Program-made: the position numbers and the translations under genes
Part shown: positions 36,776 through 45,122 of the stretch, piece after piece
Layout: each line of letters opens with the position of its first letter
How positions within the stretch are numbered: the stretch's first letter is position 1
From: Oscillospiraceae bacterium
GTDB lineage: Bacteria > Bacillota > Clostridia > Oscillospirales > Ruminococcaceae
Reading direction: 5' to 3'
Assembly: GCA_900768995.1 (NCBI GenBank)
Contig: CAAGEZ010000029.1
Coordinates: forward strand, 1 to 64,000
DNA: 64,000 nucleotides
Notes under the pieces: generated by a model
Seen by the model: only the letters and a program-made list of their open reading frames with translations
Databases searched by the model: none
Told to the model about the DNA's origin: nothing

Positions 36776-36802
36776 TTTAAAAAGCAGTATTTCTACTGCT
36801 TT
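36776..36802 (-). terminator. Terminator of tetR
   Basis: AAAGCAGTA / TACTGCTTT with a 4-nt loop. On the minus strand the stem runs into TTAAAT. The inverted-repeat element 36804-36981 sits between this hairpin and the tetR stop codon. Confidence 0.7.
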
Positions 36803-36803
36803 C

Positions 36804-36981
36804 ATACTAATAACCAATTGTTCTATAGATAAAGCCGACAGATGAAATAAGCCCAGTCAAGGAAAGCGACCGCAGGCGGGCTTGCCGCCCGGCAAGGAAG
36901 TGTTGCTTTATAAAGCAACCTGACGACGAATGGGCTTATTTCAGCCGAGGATTTGTCTATAGGTTAATTGGTTATTAGTAT
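36804..36981. mobile_element. MITE-like inverted-repeat element, copy 1 (178 bp)
   Basis: Ends are the perfect 16-bp inverted repeat ATACTAATAACCAATT / AATTGGTTATTAGTAT, extended inward by CTATAGA / TCTATAG. Internal arms (GATGAAATAAGCCC / GGGCTTATTTCAGC) and two small hairpins make the whole element foldable. It has no coding capacity. It lies five bases after the tetR stop. Same family at 39356 and 44223. Confidence 0.85.
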
Positions 36982-36985
36982 CAGA

Positions 36986-37588
36986 TCAAAATAATCCAAG
37001 CACTCGTCCCCAGCCTGCAAATCTGTATTCACGAATGCTTTTCATAAATTCACGTGCCTCTTCATAGGGAATATTGTGGGACACGACCTCATATATGTAA
37101 TTCCAGCCTGTCCTGCAAACAACGTGTATGAAAAAGTCACTTACACGGTGATCTTCCTTTGCATACTGTGCAACAAATTCCTTATAGTATTTCTCCTCGA
37201 TCTCTGCCAGCTCATCGAAATAATGCTCATATTCGGTTCCCGTCGAATGACAGAAAATAAGCTGAAAGACATCGAAATTATCGTAGATATATCTGAGCAC
37301 GAGCTCTGTTCCCTCATCGCCCATACCCGTTGCGGCAGCCGCATTTTTGCTGCCGGATGCTTCATTTATGCTGTCGAGATATATCTTCATAAGACCGTCC
37401 GCAGCAGGCTTTACCACCGCTGTAAAAAGCCCCGATTTATCTCCGAATCTGGTGTAAACAGAGTTTGTGCTCACACCGCTGTCCGCAGATATCCTGCGAA
37501 GATTTGCGTTATGAAACCCATATTTGAGAAATTCCGCCTTTGCACTTTCAAGAAGTGCCTCCGTAACGCCTGCCGATTCCTGTCTCAT
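36986..37588 (-). CDS. TetR/AcrR-family regulator of the ABC exporter
   Basis: 200 residues. The N-terminal HTH spans ALLESAKAEFLKYGFHNANLRRISADSGVSTNSVYTRFGDKSGLF (residues about 9-52), followed by a divergent helical ligand domain. Start ATG 37588, eight bases after GGAGC. It lies on the same strand just upstream of the exporter operon. A long perfect palindrome covers its promoter, so it is autorepressed; whether it also controls the exporter cannot be read directly because that promoter lacks the same palindrome. Confidence 0.9.
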   Translation of the reverse strand: MRQESAGVTEALLESAKAEFLKYGFHNANLRRISADSGVSTNSVYTRFGDKSGLFTAVVKPAADGLMKIYLDSINEASGSKNAAAATGMGDEGTELVLRYIYDNFDVFQLIFCHSTGTEYEHYFDELAEIEEKYYKEFVAQYAKEDHRVSDFFIHVVCRTGWNYIYEVVSHNIPYEEAREFMKSIREYRFAGWGRVLGLF

Positions 37589-37599
37589 AAATAAAGCTC

Positions 37600-37648
37600 C
37601 TTTATAAAATAACAAGGTTATTATAACATTGTTATTTTATAAAGTCAA
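37600..37648 (-). promoter_or_regulatory. tetR promoter embedded in a 45-bp palindromic operator
   Basis: Perfect 16-bp arms (37600-37615 and 37629-37644), CTTTATAAAATAACAA and its complement, flank a centre that is itself a small palindrome, GTTATTATAAC. Minus-strand promoter TTGACT (37643-37648), 17-bp spacer, TATAAT (37620-37625) lies within it, so binding would occlude polymerase. Confidence 0.85.
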
Positions 37649-37739
37649 TTATTTTCTGAGATTTTTGTAGAAGTGCATATAAACATTTACACATTAATAT
37701 ATGATTTGTGCAAATAAACTATTAGTTTTAAAAATAATA

Positions 37740-37768
37740 TTGATTTATCGTATTGTTCATGATATAAT
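37740..37768 (+). promoter_or_regulatory. Promoter of frameshifted gene
   Basis: TTGATT (37740-37745), 17-bp spacer, TATAAT (37763-37768). Confidence 0.7.
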
Positions 37769-37798
37769 TGATTTATAAAAAATATAGGAGTGATGAAG

Positions 37799-38369
37799 TT
37801 GACAGAAAATTCTGAATTTATAAAAATATACTGGCTTCAATATAAATTACTTGAAAAAAGAATGATTGAATTATCAGATTACGTTTCAATTGATAAAAAA
37901 AAATTACTCAACATTTTCTAACCAGTTTATTTTTCTTTTTCTAACAATATGCAGTGAAATAGATTCTGTTGCCGATAAATTATGCTCATTACTTGACATT
38001 TCTTCAAAAGACCGTTTTGGAATAAACAACAAAATCAACAATATTATAATAAAATACAATAATTTGAAAAATTGGAAATGCAATACTAAATTCCCTTATG
38101 ATGGAATAAACATTGTTCCTTTTCAGAAATTTGACAGTGAAAATAATGTATCCTCTGACTGGTGGCAGGCATACAATAAAGTTAAGCATTTTCGCACAGA
38201 TTGCATTGATGGAATGTACAATTATGAGCTTGCAAATCTAAAAAATATCCTTTATTCCTTATCTGCGCTCTATTTGCTTATCTGCAAAATAAAAAACGAA
38301 TTCTTTTCTGATAGTGCCCTAAATATGAACTCTGATCTATTTGACATAGATGTTTCCAGTTTCATATAA
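37799..38369 (+). pseudogene. Uncharacterised protein gene with a frameshift in an A9 run
   Basis: The reading frame that begins at TTG 37799 (AGGAG eight bases upstream; ATG 37793 is too close) reads TENSEFIKIYWLQYKLLEKR and onward but stops at 37924. A second frame, open from before the A9 run (37895-37903) to 38369, continues a coherent protein of about 165 residues with the motif DWWQAYNKVKHFR. Removing one A joins the two frames. This is either a pseudogene, a sequencing error in a homopolymer, or a gene using slippage on the A-run. The W..YN.VKH.R motif is recurrent in uncharacterised Firmicute proteins; function unknown. The A+T content is much higher than the surroundings. Confidence 0.65.
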
Positions 38370-38400
38370 TAACTAAAAAATTATTAAAAGGAAGAAAATA

Positions 38401-39237
38401 ATGAGATACGAAAAAATTTTTCTTGAAGATCATTTTCCAAATTTGCCAAAGGCAAAGGAGAAAACACAGGTAACACTGTATATCCCCGACGTATGGAAGG
38501 AAGTCGATGAAAATCAGACATTTCCATGCACTGTTATCTGCCCCGGCGGCAGCTACTGGTGGTGCTCGGAACGTGAGTCGGAGCCTGTTGCGCTTCGTAT
38601 GCTCGGGAACGGCATTGCTGCGGCAGTTGTAAATTATGCCTGCCAGTATCAGCACTATCCCCTGCAGCTTCTTGAGATACTTGCTGCCATAGCCTACATA
38701 CGCCGCAACAGCAAAAGCTTACATATCGATCCCGAAAAAATTGCCGTAATGGGCTTCTCGGCAGGCGGTCACGCTGCCTGCACCGCAGGACTTTTCTGGC
38801 AGGAAAAGCTTGCCGAAGATGCTCTCGGAATTGCTCACGGCGAGGATAAGCCAAATGGAATGATACTTTGCTATCCTGTAATTACCTCGGGTAAATTCAC
38901 TCACGAGGGCAGTATGAAGTGTCTTTTGGGTGATGACCCAAATGCCGAACTTGTTGCGAAAATGTCTCTTGAAAATCAGGTCACAGAAAATGCTCCCAAG
39001 GCTTTCATATGGCATACCAGTGAGGACGGTCTTGTTCCCGTTGAAAATTCCCTGCTTATCGCAGCAGCACTGCATAAAAAAGGGATAGACGTGGAAATGC
39101 ACATCTATCCCAGGGGCGGACACGGATTGTCGCTATGCGATGAAACGGTAACCAAACGTGACGGCTTGGACGCTGCTGCCAAATACTGCTCGGACTGGGT
39201 GCCGCACTGCATTAAATGGATAAAGGAAATATTATAA
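38401..39237 (+). CDS. Alpha/beta hydrolase, acetyl-xylan-esterase-like
   Basis: 278-residue cytosolic hydrolase. The oxyanion segment ICPGGSYWWCSERESEPVA (in place of HGGG), nucleophile elbow GFSAGGH near residue 121, the acid in HTSEDGLVPVENS and His in RGGHGLS are in the right order for BD-FAE/Est-type carbohydrate esterases. No signal peptide, so it would deacetylate imported oligosaccharides. Preceded by a weak AAAGGAAG ribosome binding site. It sits between the frameshifted gene and an inverted-repeat element. No terminator with a clear U-run is seen after it. Confidence 0.88.
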   Translation: MRYEKIFLEDHFPNLPKAKEKTQVTLYIPDVWKEVDENQTFPCTVICPGGSYWWCSERESEPVALRMLGNGIAAAVVNYACQYQHYPLQLLEILAAIAYIRRNSKSLHIDPEKIAVMGFSAGGHAACTAGLFWQEKLAEDALGIAHGEDKPNGMILCYPVITSGKFTHEGSMKCLLGDDPNAELVAKMSLENQVTENAPKAFIWHTSEDGLVPVENSLLIAAALHKKGIDVEMHIYPRGGHGLSLCDETVTKRDGLDAAAKYCSDWVPHCIKWIKEIL

Positions 39238-39355
39238 TGGCAACACCGTACAAAGCCGCTAAAAAAATCTCACAAATCAAGTTAAACGCATAAAGCTCAG
39301 GGCCGTTGCTCTGGCTGCGATCGTCACTAAATCAGACAGCTCTTATCGCTGCCTT

Positions 39356-39515
39356 ATACTAATAACCAATTGTTCTATAGATAAAGCCGACAGATGAAAT
39401 AAGACCAGTCTAGGAAAGCGACTGCAGGCGGGCTTGCCGCCCGACAAAGGAGCTTGACGACGAATGGGCTTATTTCAGCCGAGGATTTGTCTATAGGTTA
39501 ATTGGTTATTAGTAT
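39356..39515. mobile_element. MITE-like inverted-repeat element, copy 2 (160 bp)
   Basis: Same 16-bp ends and internal arms as copy 1. It lacks the central hairpin GTTGCTTTATAAAGCAAC present in copy 1. Flanked by T on both sides; a TA target duplication is possible but cannot be separated from the repeat itself. Confidence 0.85.
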
Positions 39516-39797
39516 TAAATCCGTAAAACGTACTGCTTAGCTGTTTCAACTGAATATTTTTTCAGCCGATTTCAGCATTTTTGCTGAGGTCTGTTTTGCT
39601 ATGACTTGTTTCCTGCTTTGCTCTTTTAAAAGTTCTCTTGTGCGTTTGTTTTCATTTTGGAGATCGGGGTTTTGCTCTTATCTAGTATGTCAACAAAACA
39701 TTGAATAATAACTAAAATATATATTCAAGCCAAAACAAATAAAATCAGAACTTTGGCAACTTGAACTCAACAGAATTGCTAAAGATAATTACAGACA
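39516..39797. other. Gene-free stretch after MITE copy 2
   Basis: 282 bp with no supportable gene. On the minus strand about 130 bp (39540-39670) read as an interrupted Lys/Glu-rich helical peptide (NENKRTRELLKEQSRK) ending in a stop. It might be a remnant of a mobile-element protein, but I cannot identify it. 39238-39355, before the element, also holds nothing recognisable. Confidence 0.3.
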
Positions 39798-40754
39798 TCA
39801 TAAATACTGTATAAGTTCATTTCTTACTTTATCCATACGACTATCGGAGATACCAAAATCCATTTTCTTGTAGCTCCATACCGCACGGGATATGCCGAGC
39901 CTGTCAAAAGCTGTATTTATAGCCTTGAACCATTTGAGAGCGTCCTCAGGTTCGGCAAGGTCAATTACGCCGTATTCGCCGCAGTATAAAACCGTTCCGT
40001 TTTTCTTTGCGGCTTCATATGCTCTGCTGAATCTTTCGATGAAAAATTCAGGTGTGATCGGAGGCTCAACATCGTCAAATGGCAATCTGAAATCTGTGCT
40101 CATATTTTCCACCCAGTATGCACCCTGATGAGTAAACATAAGCGGGTCATAGCAGTGAAAATTATAAATTACCTTGTCGTCATAGGGAACTTCAAGGTCG
40201 GGAACCGCATCGGGGCTGTTCTGCCAGTAGCCGCCCACAAGGATATATGTGTCAGGGGCAATTCTGCGGATACGTTCAATGCAGTTTCGGATAATATCGT
40301 TCCAAATGTCCTTATAACTCTGTTCGGTAACTTCATTCAAAAGCTCGAAAGCAATGCTTCCGTCGCTTACCGCATAACGCTTCGCAATATGCTCCCAAAG
40401 CTTATAAAAACGCTCCTGCAATGCAGGACTTTCAAAAAATCCCGACTCATTTTCACCCTTGTCAAAAGAAAATCCTGCGGTCTTGTGGAGGTCGATTATG
40501 ATGTTCAGTCCATAGTTTTTAGCCCACTTTACAGCATTGTCTATGTAGCCAAAACCATCTTCCTTAAAATTTTCGTTTTCATCTTCAAGAAGATTGTAGT
40601 CAATAGGGAGACGGACGTGATCTGTCATCCAACCCGATATCACTTTGATGTCCTCCTCGGTGATAAAGCTGTCGTAATGCTCCTTTGTATGGCAGCACTG
40701 AGAAAGCCAGCCACCTAAGTTTACGCCTTTTCTGTATCCTGTAAATTCAGCCAT
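39798..40754 (-). CDS. Glycoside hydrolase family 5, intracellular
   Basis: 318 residues, a single GH5 barrel without signal peptide, carbohydrate-binding module or dockerin. Opening GVNLGGWLSQ, HVRLPIDYNLL, IIIDLHKTAG, acid/base Glu141 in FELLNEV, NFHCYDP, and nucleophile Glu260 in YCGEYGV. The NLGGWLSQ start resembles exo-beta-1,3-glucanase/GH5_9- or GH5_44-like enzymes. I infer hydrolysis of imported beta-glucan oligosaccharides. Start ATG 40754 after AAAGGAAAT. Downstream gene of the sugar-binding protein at 40831. Confidence 0.9.
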   Translation of the reverse strand: MAEFTGYRKGVNLGGWLSQCCHTKEHYDSFITEEDIKVISGWMTDHVRLPIDYNLLEDENENFKEDGFGYIDNAVKWAKNYGLNIIIDLHKTAGFSFDKGENESGFFESPALQERFYKLWEHIAKRYAVSDGSIAFELLNEVTEQSYKDIWNDIIRNCIERIRRIAPDTYILVGGYWQNSPDAVPDLEVPYDDKVIYNFHCYDPLMFTHQGAYWVENMSTDFRLPFDDVEPPITPEFFIERFSRAYEAAKKNGTVLYCGEYGVIDLAEPEDALKWFKAINTAFDRLGISRAVWSYKKMDFGISDSRMDKVRNELIQYL

Positions 40755-40780
40755 ATGATATTTCCTTTCATTATTTTTTT

Positions 40781-40813
40781 GCACGCATTCCTCTTATTAT
40801 GAAGAATGCGTGC
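40781..40813. repeat. Intercistronic hairpin between sugar-binding protein and GH5 genes
   Basis: Perfect 10-bp stem GCACGCATTC / GAATGCGTGC, 13-nt loop. On the minus strand it is followed by As, not Ts, so it is an mRNA-stabilising or processing hairpin rather than a terminator. Confidence 0.7.
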
Positions 40814-40830
40814 GGTTATTTAAAATAAAA

Positions 40831-42243
40831 TCAGAAGTTTTCCTCTATTTCCTTGTTAAGTGCATCAATTTCATTCTGAACGGCACCGCTTATCTCATCA
40901 CGTGTTGTTGACCAATCCTTGCCATTGTAGGAAGTGTCCTTGATAGGATTGTGAACAAGGTCATAAATATCGGAAGATGTGCCTGCATAGAAGTCGATAA
41001 CGGGATTTTCGTTTGTAAGCTCCTTTGTAGTGTGCCACATATCTATCATTTCGTCAGTCCAGCCGTAATCCTCTCTGTACTGCTTTTCAGCGATTTCCTG
41101 AGTCTTTTCGTCGCCCACGGCCATAAGCTTGCACTTCATAAATGCCGCAGCTCCTTCGGGATTTGGTGCGCTCTTGCAGAGTGCATAAGCGTCAACACCT
41201 GAGGGAAGATAGTATTCGTCAGCCTTTGGATCCTTGGGCATGGGAACAAACATTATCTCGCCCTGCTCGCCGAATTTTGAAAGGTCAGCCTCATAAAGTG
41301 CCCATATACCGCAGGGATAGAAAAGTGTGGTACCCTCTGCGATTCTCTGGGGCTGCTCTACCCAGTTGTACTCTGCCTTTGGAAGAGGAAGCTGCATCTT
41401 ATTCATGTCAAGCATAAAGTTTTCAGCACGTTCCATTTCAGCGCTCATAAGATTGCTTGTGATAACGCCGTCCTTCATATCAATAACAGGATTTCCTGTT
41501 GTGAGCAGGAAGTTTATCTCAAACCACCAGCCGTCAAAGCCGTACTTCTTATTTTCGGGATCGGTAAATTCCACACACATATCCTTGAAAGTATCCCAGT
41601 TCCAGTTGCCATCGGCAAGAAGCTCCGCAGGGTCGGACAGACCATTTTCCTCAATGGTTTTCTTATTATAAATACATACGCAGCCTGCATCTGTTGAAAC
41701 CACGGCAACATAATGCTTGCCGCCCAGAGTATGCTCATCTGAAAGCTTCTTTGCGCCGACGCTCCAGAGGTCGCTGTTAAAATCAAGATAATCGTCAAAG
41801 GGCTCAAACATTCCCGCAATAGCCTTTCCCGGGAAGGTGTCAAGATCAGCGGCAGGGAAAAGGTCGGGAGATGTGCCGCCGAGTACCTGTGTGGAAAGGT
41901 CGCTGTAGCGTGTTTCATATGTAGTGGGGATATACTCGATCTTTCCGCCGTACTTTGTCTCAAAAAGCTCCAGCTCAACGGATTTGGGTTTGCCGTTTGC
42001 AGGATTTAAGTCCCAGAAGGACAGCCACTTTACAGTGCCGTTTTCAAGCTTTTCATCATCTCCCGTGTCCATTTCCGCAACCGCTGCCTTGTCTTCTTCA
42101 TTAAGCTCCTTGGCAGGAGTGGTCTCGGTGGTGGCAGAGGTCTCGGCTGATGATGCTGTACTGTCGGTGCTGCCGCAGGCAGTGAATGTTCCCATAAGTG
42201 TCAGTGCAGAGATAAATGCTATTGCCTTCTTTACGTTTTTCAT
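40831..42243 (-). CDS. Sugar ABC transporter binding lipoprotein (family 1)
   Basis: About 470 residues. Signal peptide with lipobox FTAC, an acidic Ser/Thr/Ala/Glu linker to about residue 70, then a family 1 extracellular binding domain: VKWLSFWDLNP, ELFETKYGGKIEYIPTTYETRYSDLSTQVLGGTSPDLFPA, VVSTDAGCVCIYNKKTIEENG, FYPCGIWALYEADLSKFG and SGVDAYALCKSAPNPEGAAAFMKC. Start ATG 42243, nine bases after AAAGGAG. No permeases are adjacent, so it must use those of another locus. Co-transcribed with the GH5. Confidence 0.92.
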   Translation of the reverse strand: MKNVKKAIAFISALTLMGTFTACGSTDSTASSAETSATTETTPAKELNEEDKAAVAEMDTGDDEKLENGTVKWLSFWDLNPANGKPKSVELELFETKYGGKIEYIPTTYETRYSDLSTQVLGGTSPDLFPAADLDTFPGKAIAGMFEPFDDYLDFNSDLWSVGAKKLSDEHTLGGKHYVAVVSTDAGCVCIYNKKTIEENGLSDPAELLADGNWNWDTFKDMCVEFTDPENKKYGFDGWWFEINFLLTTGNPVIDMKDGVITSNLMSAEMERAENFMLDMNKMQLPLPKAEYNWVEQPQRIAEGTTLFYPCGIWALYEADLSKFGEQGEIMFVPMPKDPKADEYYLPSGVDAYALCKSAPNPEGAAAFMKCKLMAVGDEKTQEIAEKQYREDYGWTDEMIDMWHTTKELTNENPVIDFYAGTSSDIYDLVHNPIKDTSYNGKDWSTTRDEISGAVQNEIDALNKEIEENF

Positions 42244-42349
42244 AATGAACAACTCCTTTTATGTTTGTGCCGTGATTTATTGTAATTTAATTTAAACATA
42301 TTTCTTACATAATAAATATCACATTTTTGCTTTTTTTATCAGAAGCTTG

Positions 42350-42378
42350 TTGTAATTTTCAGCGGTATGCTGTATAAT
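42350..42378 (+). promoter_or_regulatory. Promoter of AraC-family gene
   Basis: TTGTAA (42350-42355), 17-bp spacer, TATAAT (42373-42378); 18 bp before the start codon, in the intergenic region shared with the divergent binding-protein gene. Confidence 0.7.
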
Positions 42379-42396
42379 AAAATGTGAGGTGGTAAA

Positions 42397-43161
42397 ATGT
42401 CACAGACGGAAAAGGAGCTTACTTATAAAGCATTTCTGAACAGAGAATATGAGTTCAGACATTCGCCTTTTGAAAAGGAATTTGAATTTTATGACTGCGT
42501 AAAAAAAGGCGATACCGACGGCGTTGAGCGGCTTATGACCCCCCTTGGCAGCAGCGGCACAGGAATGCTTTCGGAGGATCCGCTCAGAAATCTCAAATAT
42601 CATTTTGTGGTTACTGTTGCGCTGATAACCCGTTTCTGCGTTGAGGGCGGAATGGAAATGGAAACGGCTTATACTCTCAGCGACCTGTATATTCTGAAAG
42701 CTGACAAATGTATGAGCGAAACGGATATCCACTCTCTTCACAGGGAAGCAGTGCTTGAATTTACCCGACAGATGAACAGGCTCGCCACGGCAGATGTGTA
42801 TTCCAAGCCGGTCATAATGACAATGGACTATATTTACGATCATCTGCATTCAAGGATAAACGAGACGGAAATTGCGGAATATGTCTCCCTCAGCCCCTCA
42901 TATATATCACGGCTTTTCAAAAAAGAAGTGGGAGTTTCACTTAGCACATATATTGCCGTGAAAAGAGTTGAAACGGCTCAGAATATGCTGAAATATTCCG
43001 ATTATCCCCCTGCGGACATCGGTAATTATCTCGCATTTACATCTCACAGCCATTTTATCAGTGCTTTCAGAAAATACACGGGAATGACCCCCAACGAGTT
43101 CAGAAAGAAATATTACCGTGACAACTGGGGAAATATAAAGCGAAACAGTGCAAAAAAATGA
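42397..43161 (+). CDS. AraC-family regulator of the beta-glucan locus
   Basis: 254 residues. An N-terminal region (1-140) resembles the helical sensor region of YesN/YSIRK-type regulators, without a cupin signature. The C-terminal AraC domain has two HTHs: YDHLHSRINETEIAEYVSLSPSYISRLFKKEVGVSLSTYI and AQNMLKYSDYPPADIGNYLAFTSHSHFISAFRKYTGMTPNEFRKKY. Divergent from the sugar-binding protein/GH5 operon and directly upstream of the GH16, so it probably controls both. Confidence 0.92.
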   Translation: MSQTEKELTYKAFLNREYEFRHSPFEKEFEFYDCVKKGDTDGVERLMTPLGSSGTGMLSEDPLRNLKYHFVVTVALITRFCVEGGMEMETAYTLSDLYILKADKCMSETDIHSLHREAVLEFTRQMNRLATADVYSKPVIMTMDYIYDHLHSRINETEIAEYVSLSPSYISRLFKKEVGVSLSTYIAVKRVETAQNMLKYSDYPPADIGNYLAFTSHSHFISAFRKYTGMTPNEFRKKYYRDNWGNIKRNSAKK

Positions 43162-43245
43162 TATGATACGCAAAGTTGTGATATATTTTGGGCTGTAAGA
43201 AAGGTATAATATAGCTGTAAATCTTACGGAAAGGACTTTTTGAAT

Positions 43246-44025
43246 ATGAAAAAGAAAAATATACTTTGCTTTATCGCCGCATTGATCTCCTGCACCGCAA
43301 TATTCTGTTCCTGCGGTGCTTCCGATGAAAATGTACCTGATGTTTCCGAAATGACAGCTTCCGCCGAAGCTGAGAGCATTTCAGATGTTGACCTGACAAA
43401 GGGGGCATCATCGCTTTTTGAGTGTGCCGACGGCTGGTGCAACGGAAGTATGTTCAACGTCACATGGCGCAAGGAAAACTGCACCTTTGAAAACGGAAGA
43501 ATGCAGCTTATCATCGACAAGGACAAAAAGGACGGCAGCGTGCCTTATTCGGGTGCGGAATACCGTTCAAAGGATTTTTACGGCTACGGCAGATACGAAG
43601 TCAGAATGAAAGCCATAAAAAATGACGGTGTTGTTTCCTCATTTTTCACATATACAGGACCTTCAGACAATAATCCCTGGGACGAGATAGACATTGAAAT
43701 CCTTGGCAAGGACACAACAAAGGTGCAGTTCAATTATTTCACCGACAGCAAGGGAAATCACGAGTATCTTTATGACCTTGGTTTTGATGCTTCCGAGGAT
43801 TTCCACGACTATGCTTTTGAGTGGCACAAGGATAAGATAGTGTGGTTTGTTGACGGAAAGGAAGCCTATACCGCAGCGGAAAATATTCCCGTTACTCCTG
43901 GCAAGATAATGATGAATGCCTGGTGCGGAACGGGTGTGGACAGCTGGCTGAATGCTTTTGATGACAGGAAAATGCCTCTAACCGCAGAATACGAGGCAAT
44001 TTCCTTCGTTCCTTTTGATGAATGA
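43246..44025 (+). CDS. GH16 lichenase-type beta-glucanase lipoprotein
   Basis: About 259 residues. Signal peptide with a cysteine-rich lipobox region (CSCGAS), short linker, then a GH16 jelly roll: YGYGRYEVRMKAIKNDGVVSSFFTYTGP, catalytic motif DEIDIEILG with nucleophile Glu147, Asp149 and acid/base Glu151, then FNYFTDSKGNHEYLYDLGFDASEDFHDYAFEWHKDKIVWFVDGKE. This is the licheninase (beta-1,3-1,4-glucanase) pattern. Anchored outside the cell, it would feed oligosaccharides to the importer and the cytosolic GH5. Start ATG 43246 preferred over TTG 43240. A TATAAT at 43205-43210 may be its -10; I see no good -35. Confidence 0.92.
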   Translation: MKKKNILCFIAALISCTAIFCSCGASDENVPDVSEMTASAEAESISDVDLTKGASSLFECADGWCNGSMFNVTWRKENCTFENGRMQLIIDKDKKDGSVPYSGAEYRSKDFYGYGRYEVRMKAIKNDGVVSSFFTYTGPSDNNPWDEIDIEILGKDTTKVQFNYFTDSKGNHEYLYDLGFDASEDFHDYAFEWHKDKIVWFVDGKEAYTAAENIPVTPGKIMMNAWCGTGVDSWLNAFDDRKMPLTAEYEAISFVPFDE

Positions 44026-44043
44026 GATTTGCTGAATAATATG

Positions 44044-44083
44044 AAACCGCCGTTTTCCTATACATTGGGAACGGCGGTTTTGT
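44044..44083 (+). terminator. Terminator of GH16 gene
   Basis: AAACCGCCGTT / AACGGCGGTTT, 15-nt loop, then TGTTAT. The T-run of the stem end (TTTTG) makes it a plausible intrinsic terminator. 44084-44222 holds nothing recognisable. Confidence 0.8.
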
Positions 44084-44222
44084 TATGTAAAAAAAGAATA
44101 ATAATTCGCATATAATATTTCGGATATTGTGCATATTTTTTTAAATCACGACTTGAACATGGGGTGTAAAAGCGTTATAATTGCGAATTCATGGAATAAT
44201 CGCAACGCTGTATCCACTTCTA

Positions 44223-44384
44223 ATACTAATAACCAATTGTTCTATAGATAAAGCCGACAGATGAAATAAGACCAGTCTAGGAAAGCGACCGCAGGCAGGC
44301 TTTGCACCCTTTATAAAGCAACCTGACGACGAATGGGCTTATTTCAGCCAAGAATTTGTCTATAGGTTAATTGGTTATTAGTAT
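44223..44384. mobile_element. MITE-like inverted-repeat element, copy 3 (162 bp)
   Basis: Same ends as copies 1 and 2, with a deleted centre (lacking part of the GC-rich hairpin). Its right end directly abuts the first in-frame codon of a truncated transposase, so the insertion or an associated deletion removed the transposase N-terminus. Confidence 0.85.
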
Positions 44385-44980
44385 AAATACTGGCTTGAAA
44401 AGCTATTTCTGATTCTTGAAAATTCGCAAAACAACGTGGGTTTATCAGGAACAGTATGGCTTGATGAAACCTACTATTCGATTATTATGAGAAACAGAGA
44501 ACGTGATGAAAACGGCAATTTGCTTAGAGGGCTGTCAAGAAATCAAATCTGTATCGGAGTTGCAACTGATAAAAAGCATACAGTGTGCATTATTGAAGGC
44601 TATGACAAGCCATCACAAAAGCGAAGTTTTCAAGCATTCAAAGGTCATATTCAAGTTGGTTCTACGCTAATTCATGACAAAGAAAAAGCGCATAAAAAAC
44701 TTGTTAGCGAACTTGCTTTAAAATCCGTCTGCTATGCTTCTAATGACACGAAAGGTTTGGCAGATAGTGAGAATCCGCTTGATCCTGTGAATAGAATTCA
44801 CTGTCTTCTGAAAATGTTTTTGAATGCTCATAGTGGATTCAGCAGAGATGATCTGCAAAACTATTTGAATCTCTATGCCTTCGTTATCAACCAACTGATC
44901 ACCTTGAGAAAGTTGAAAAAATCATCAAAATGGTTTTTGAAAATTCCAAATCACTGTGCTATCGTGATCAATTCGGCTAA
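44385..44980 (+). pseudogene. IS1595/ISXO2-type transposase, truncated and frameshifted
   Basis: The DDE domain remnant reads YWLEKLF ... VGLSGTVWLDETYYS (first catalytic Asp), later GSTLIHDKEKAHKKLV, PVNRIHCLLKMFLNAHSGFSRDDLQNYLNLYAFVINQ. The N-terminal zinc-ribbon part is missing because the frame begins at the border of MITE copy 3. A one-base deletion near 44896 shifts the last 28 codons: the other frame gives NQPDHLEKVEKIIKMVFENS and ends YRDQFG-stop at 44980, as expected for the family. Not functional. Confidence 0.85.
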
Positions 44981-45073
44981 TCTATGTAAGTTTCACACTC
45001 CATATGCAAGTCGGAATTTTAAAGTAATAATGCAGATCTTATAAATTGTCTTTCATTGGATATATATTTCCGA

Positions 45074-45112
45074 ACAGCGCCGCAGATACTAAACCCTTAT
45101 CTGAGGCGCTGT
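45074..45112 (-). terminator. Hairpin after 950-residue surface protein gene
   Basis: ACAGCGCC..AGATA / TATCT..GGCGCTGT with a 9-nt loop, 11 bp past the stop codon on the minus strand. No strong U-run. Confidence 0.6.
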
Positions 45113-45122
45113 GTGTTATGTC

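Noticed and set aside
40781..40813. Rho-independent terminator between the sugar-binding protein and GH5 genes
   Set aside because: There is an A-run, not a U-run, after the stem in the direction of transcription, so it is called an intercistronic hairpin.
44385..45044. Functional IS1595 transposase
   Set aside because: The N-terminus is missing at the border of the MITE copy and a one-base deletion near 44896 shifts the C-terminus, so it is listed as a pseudogene.
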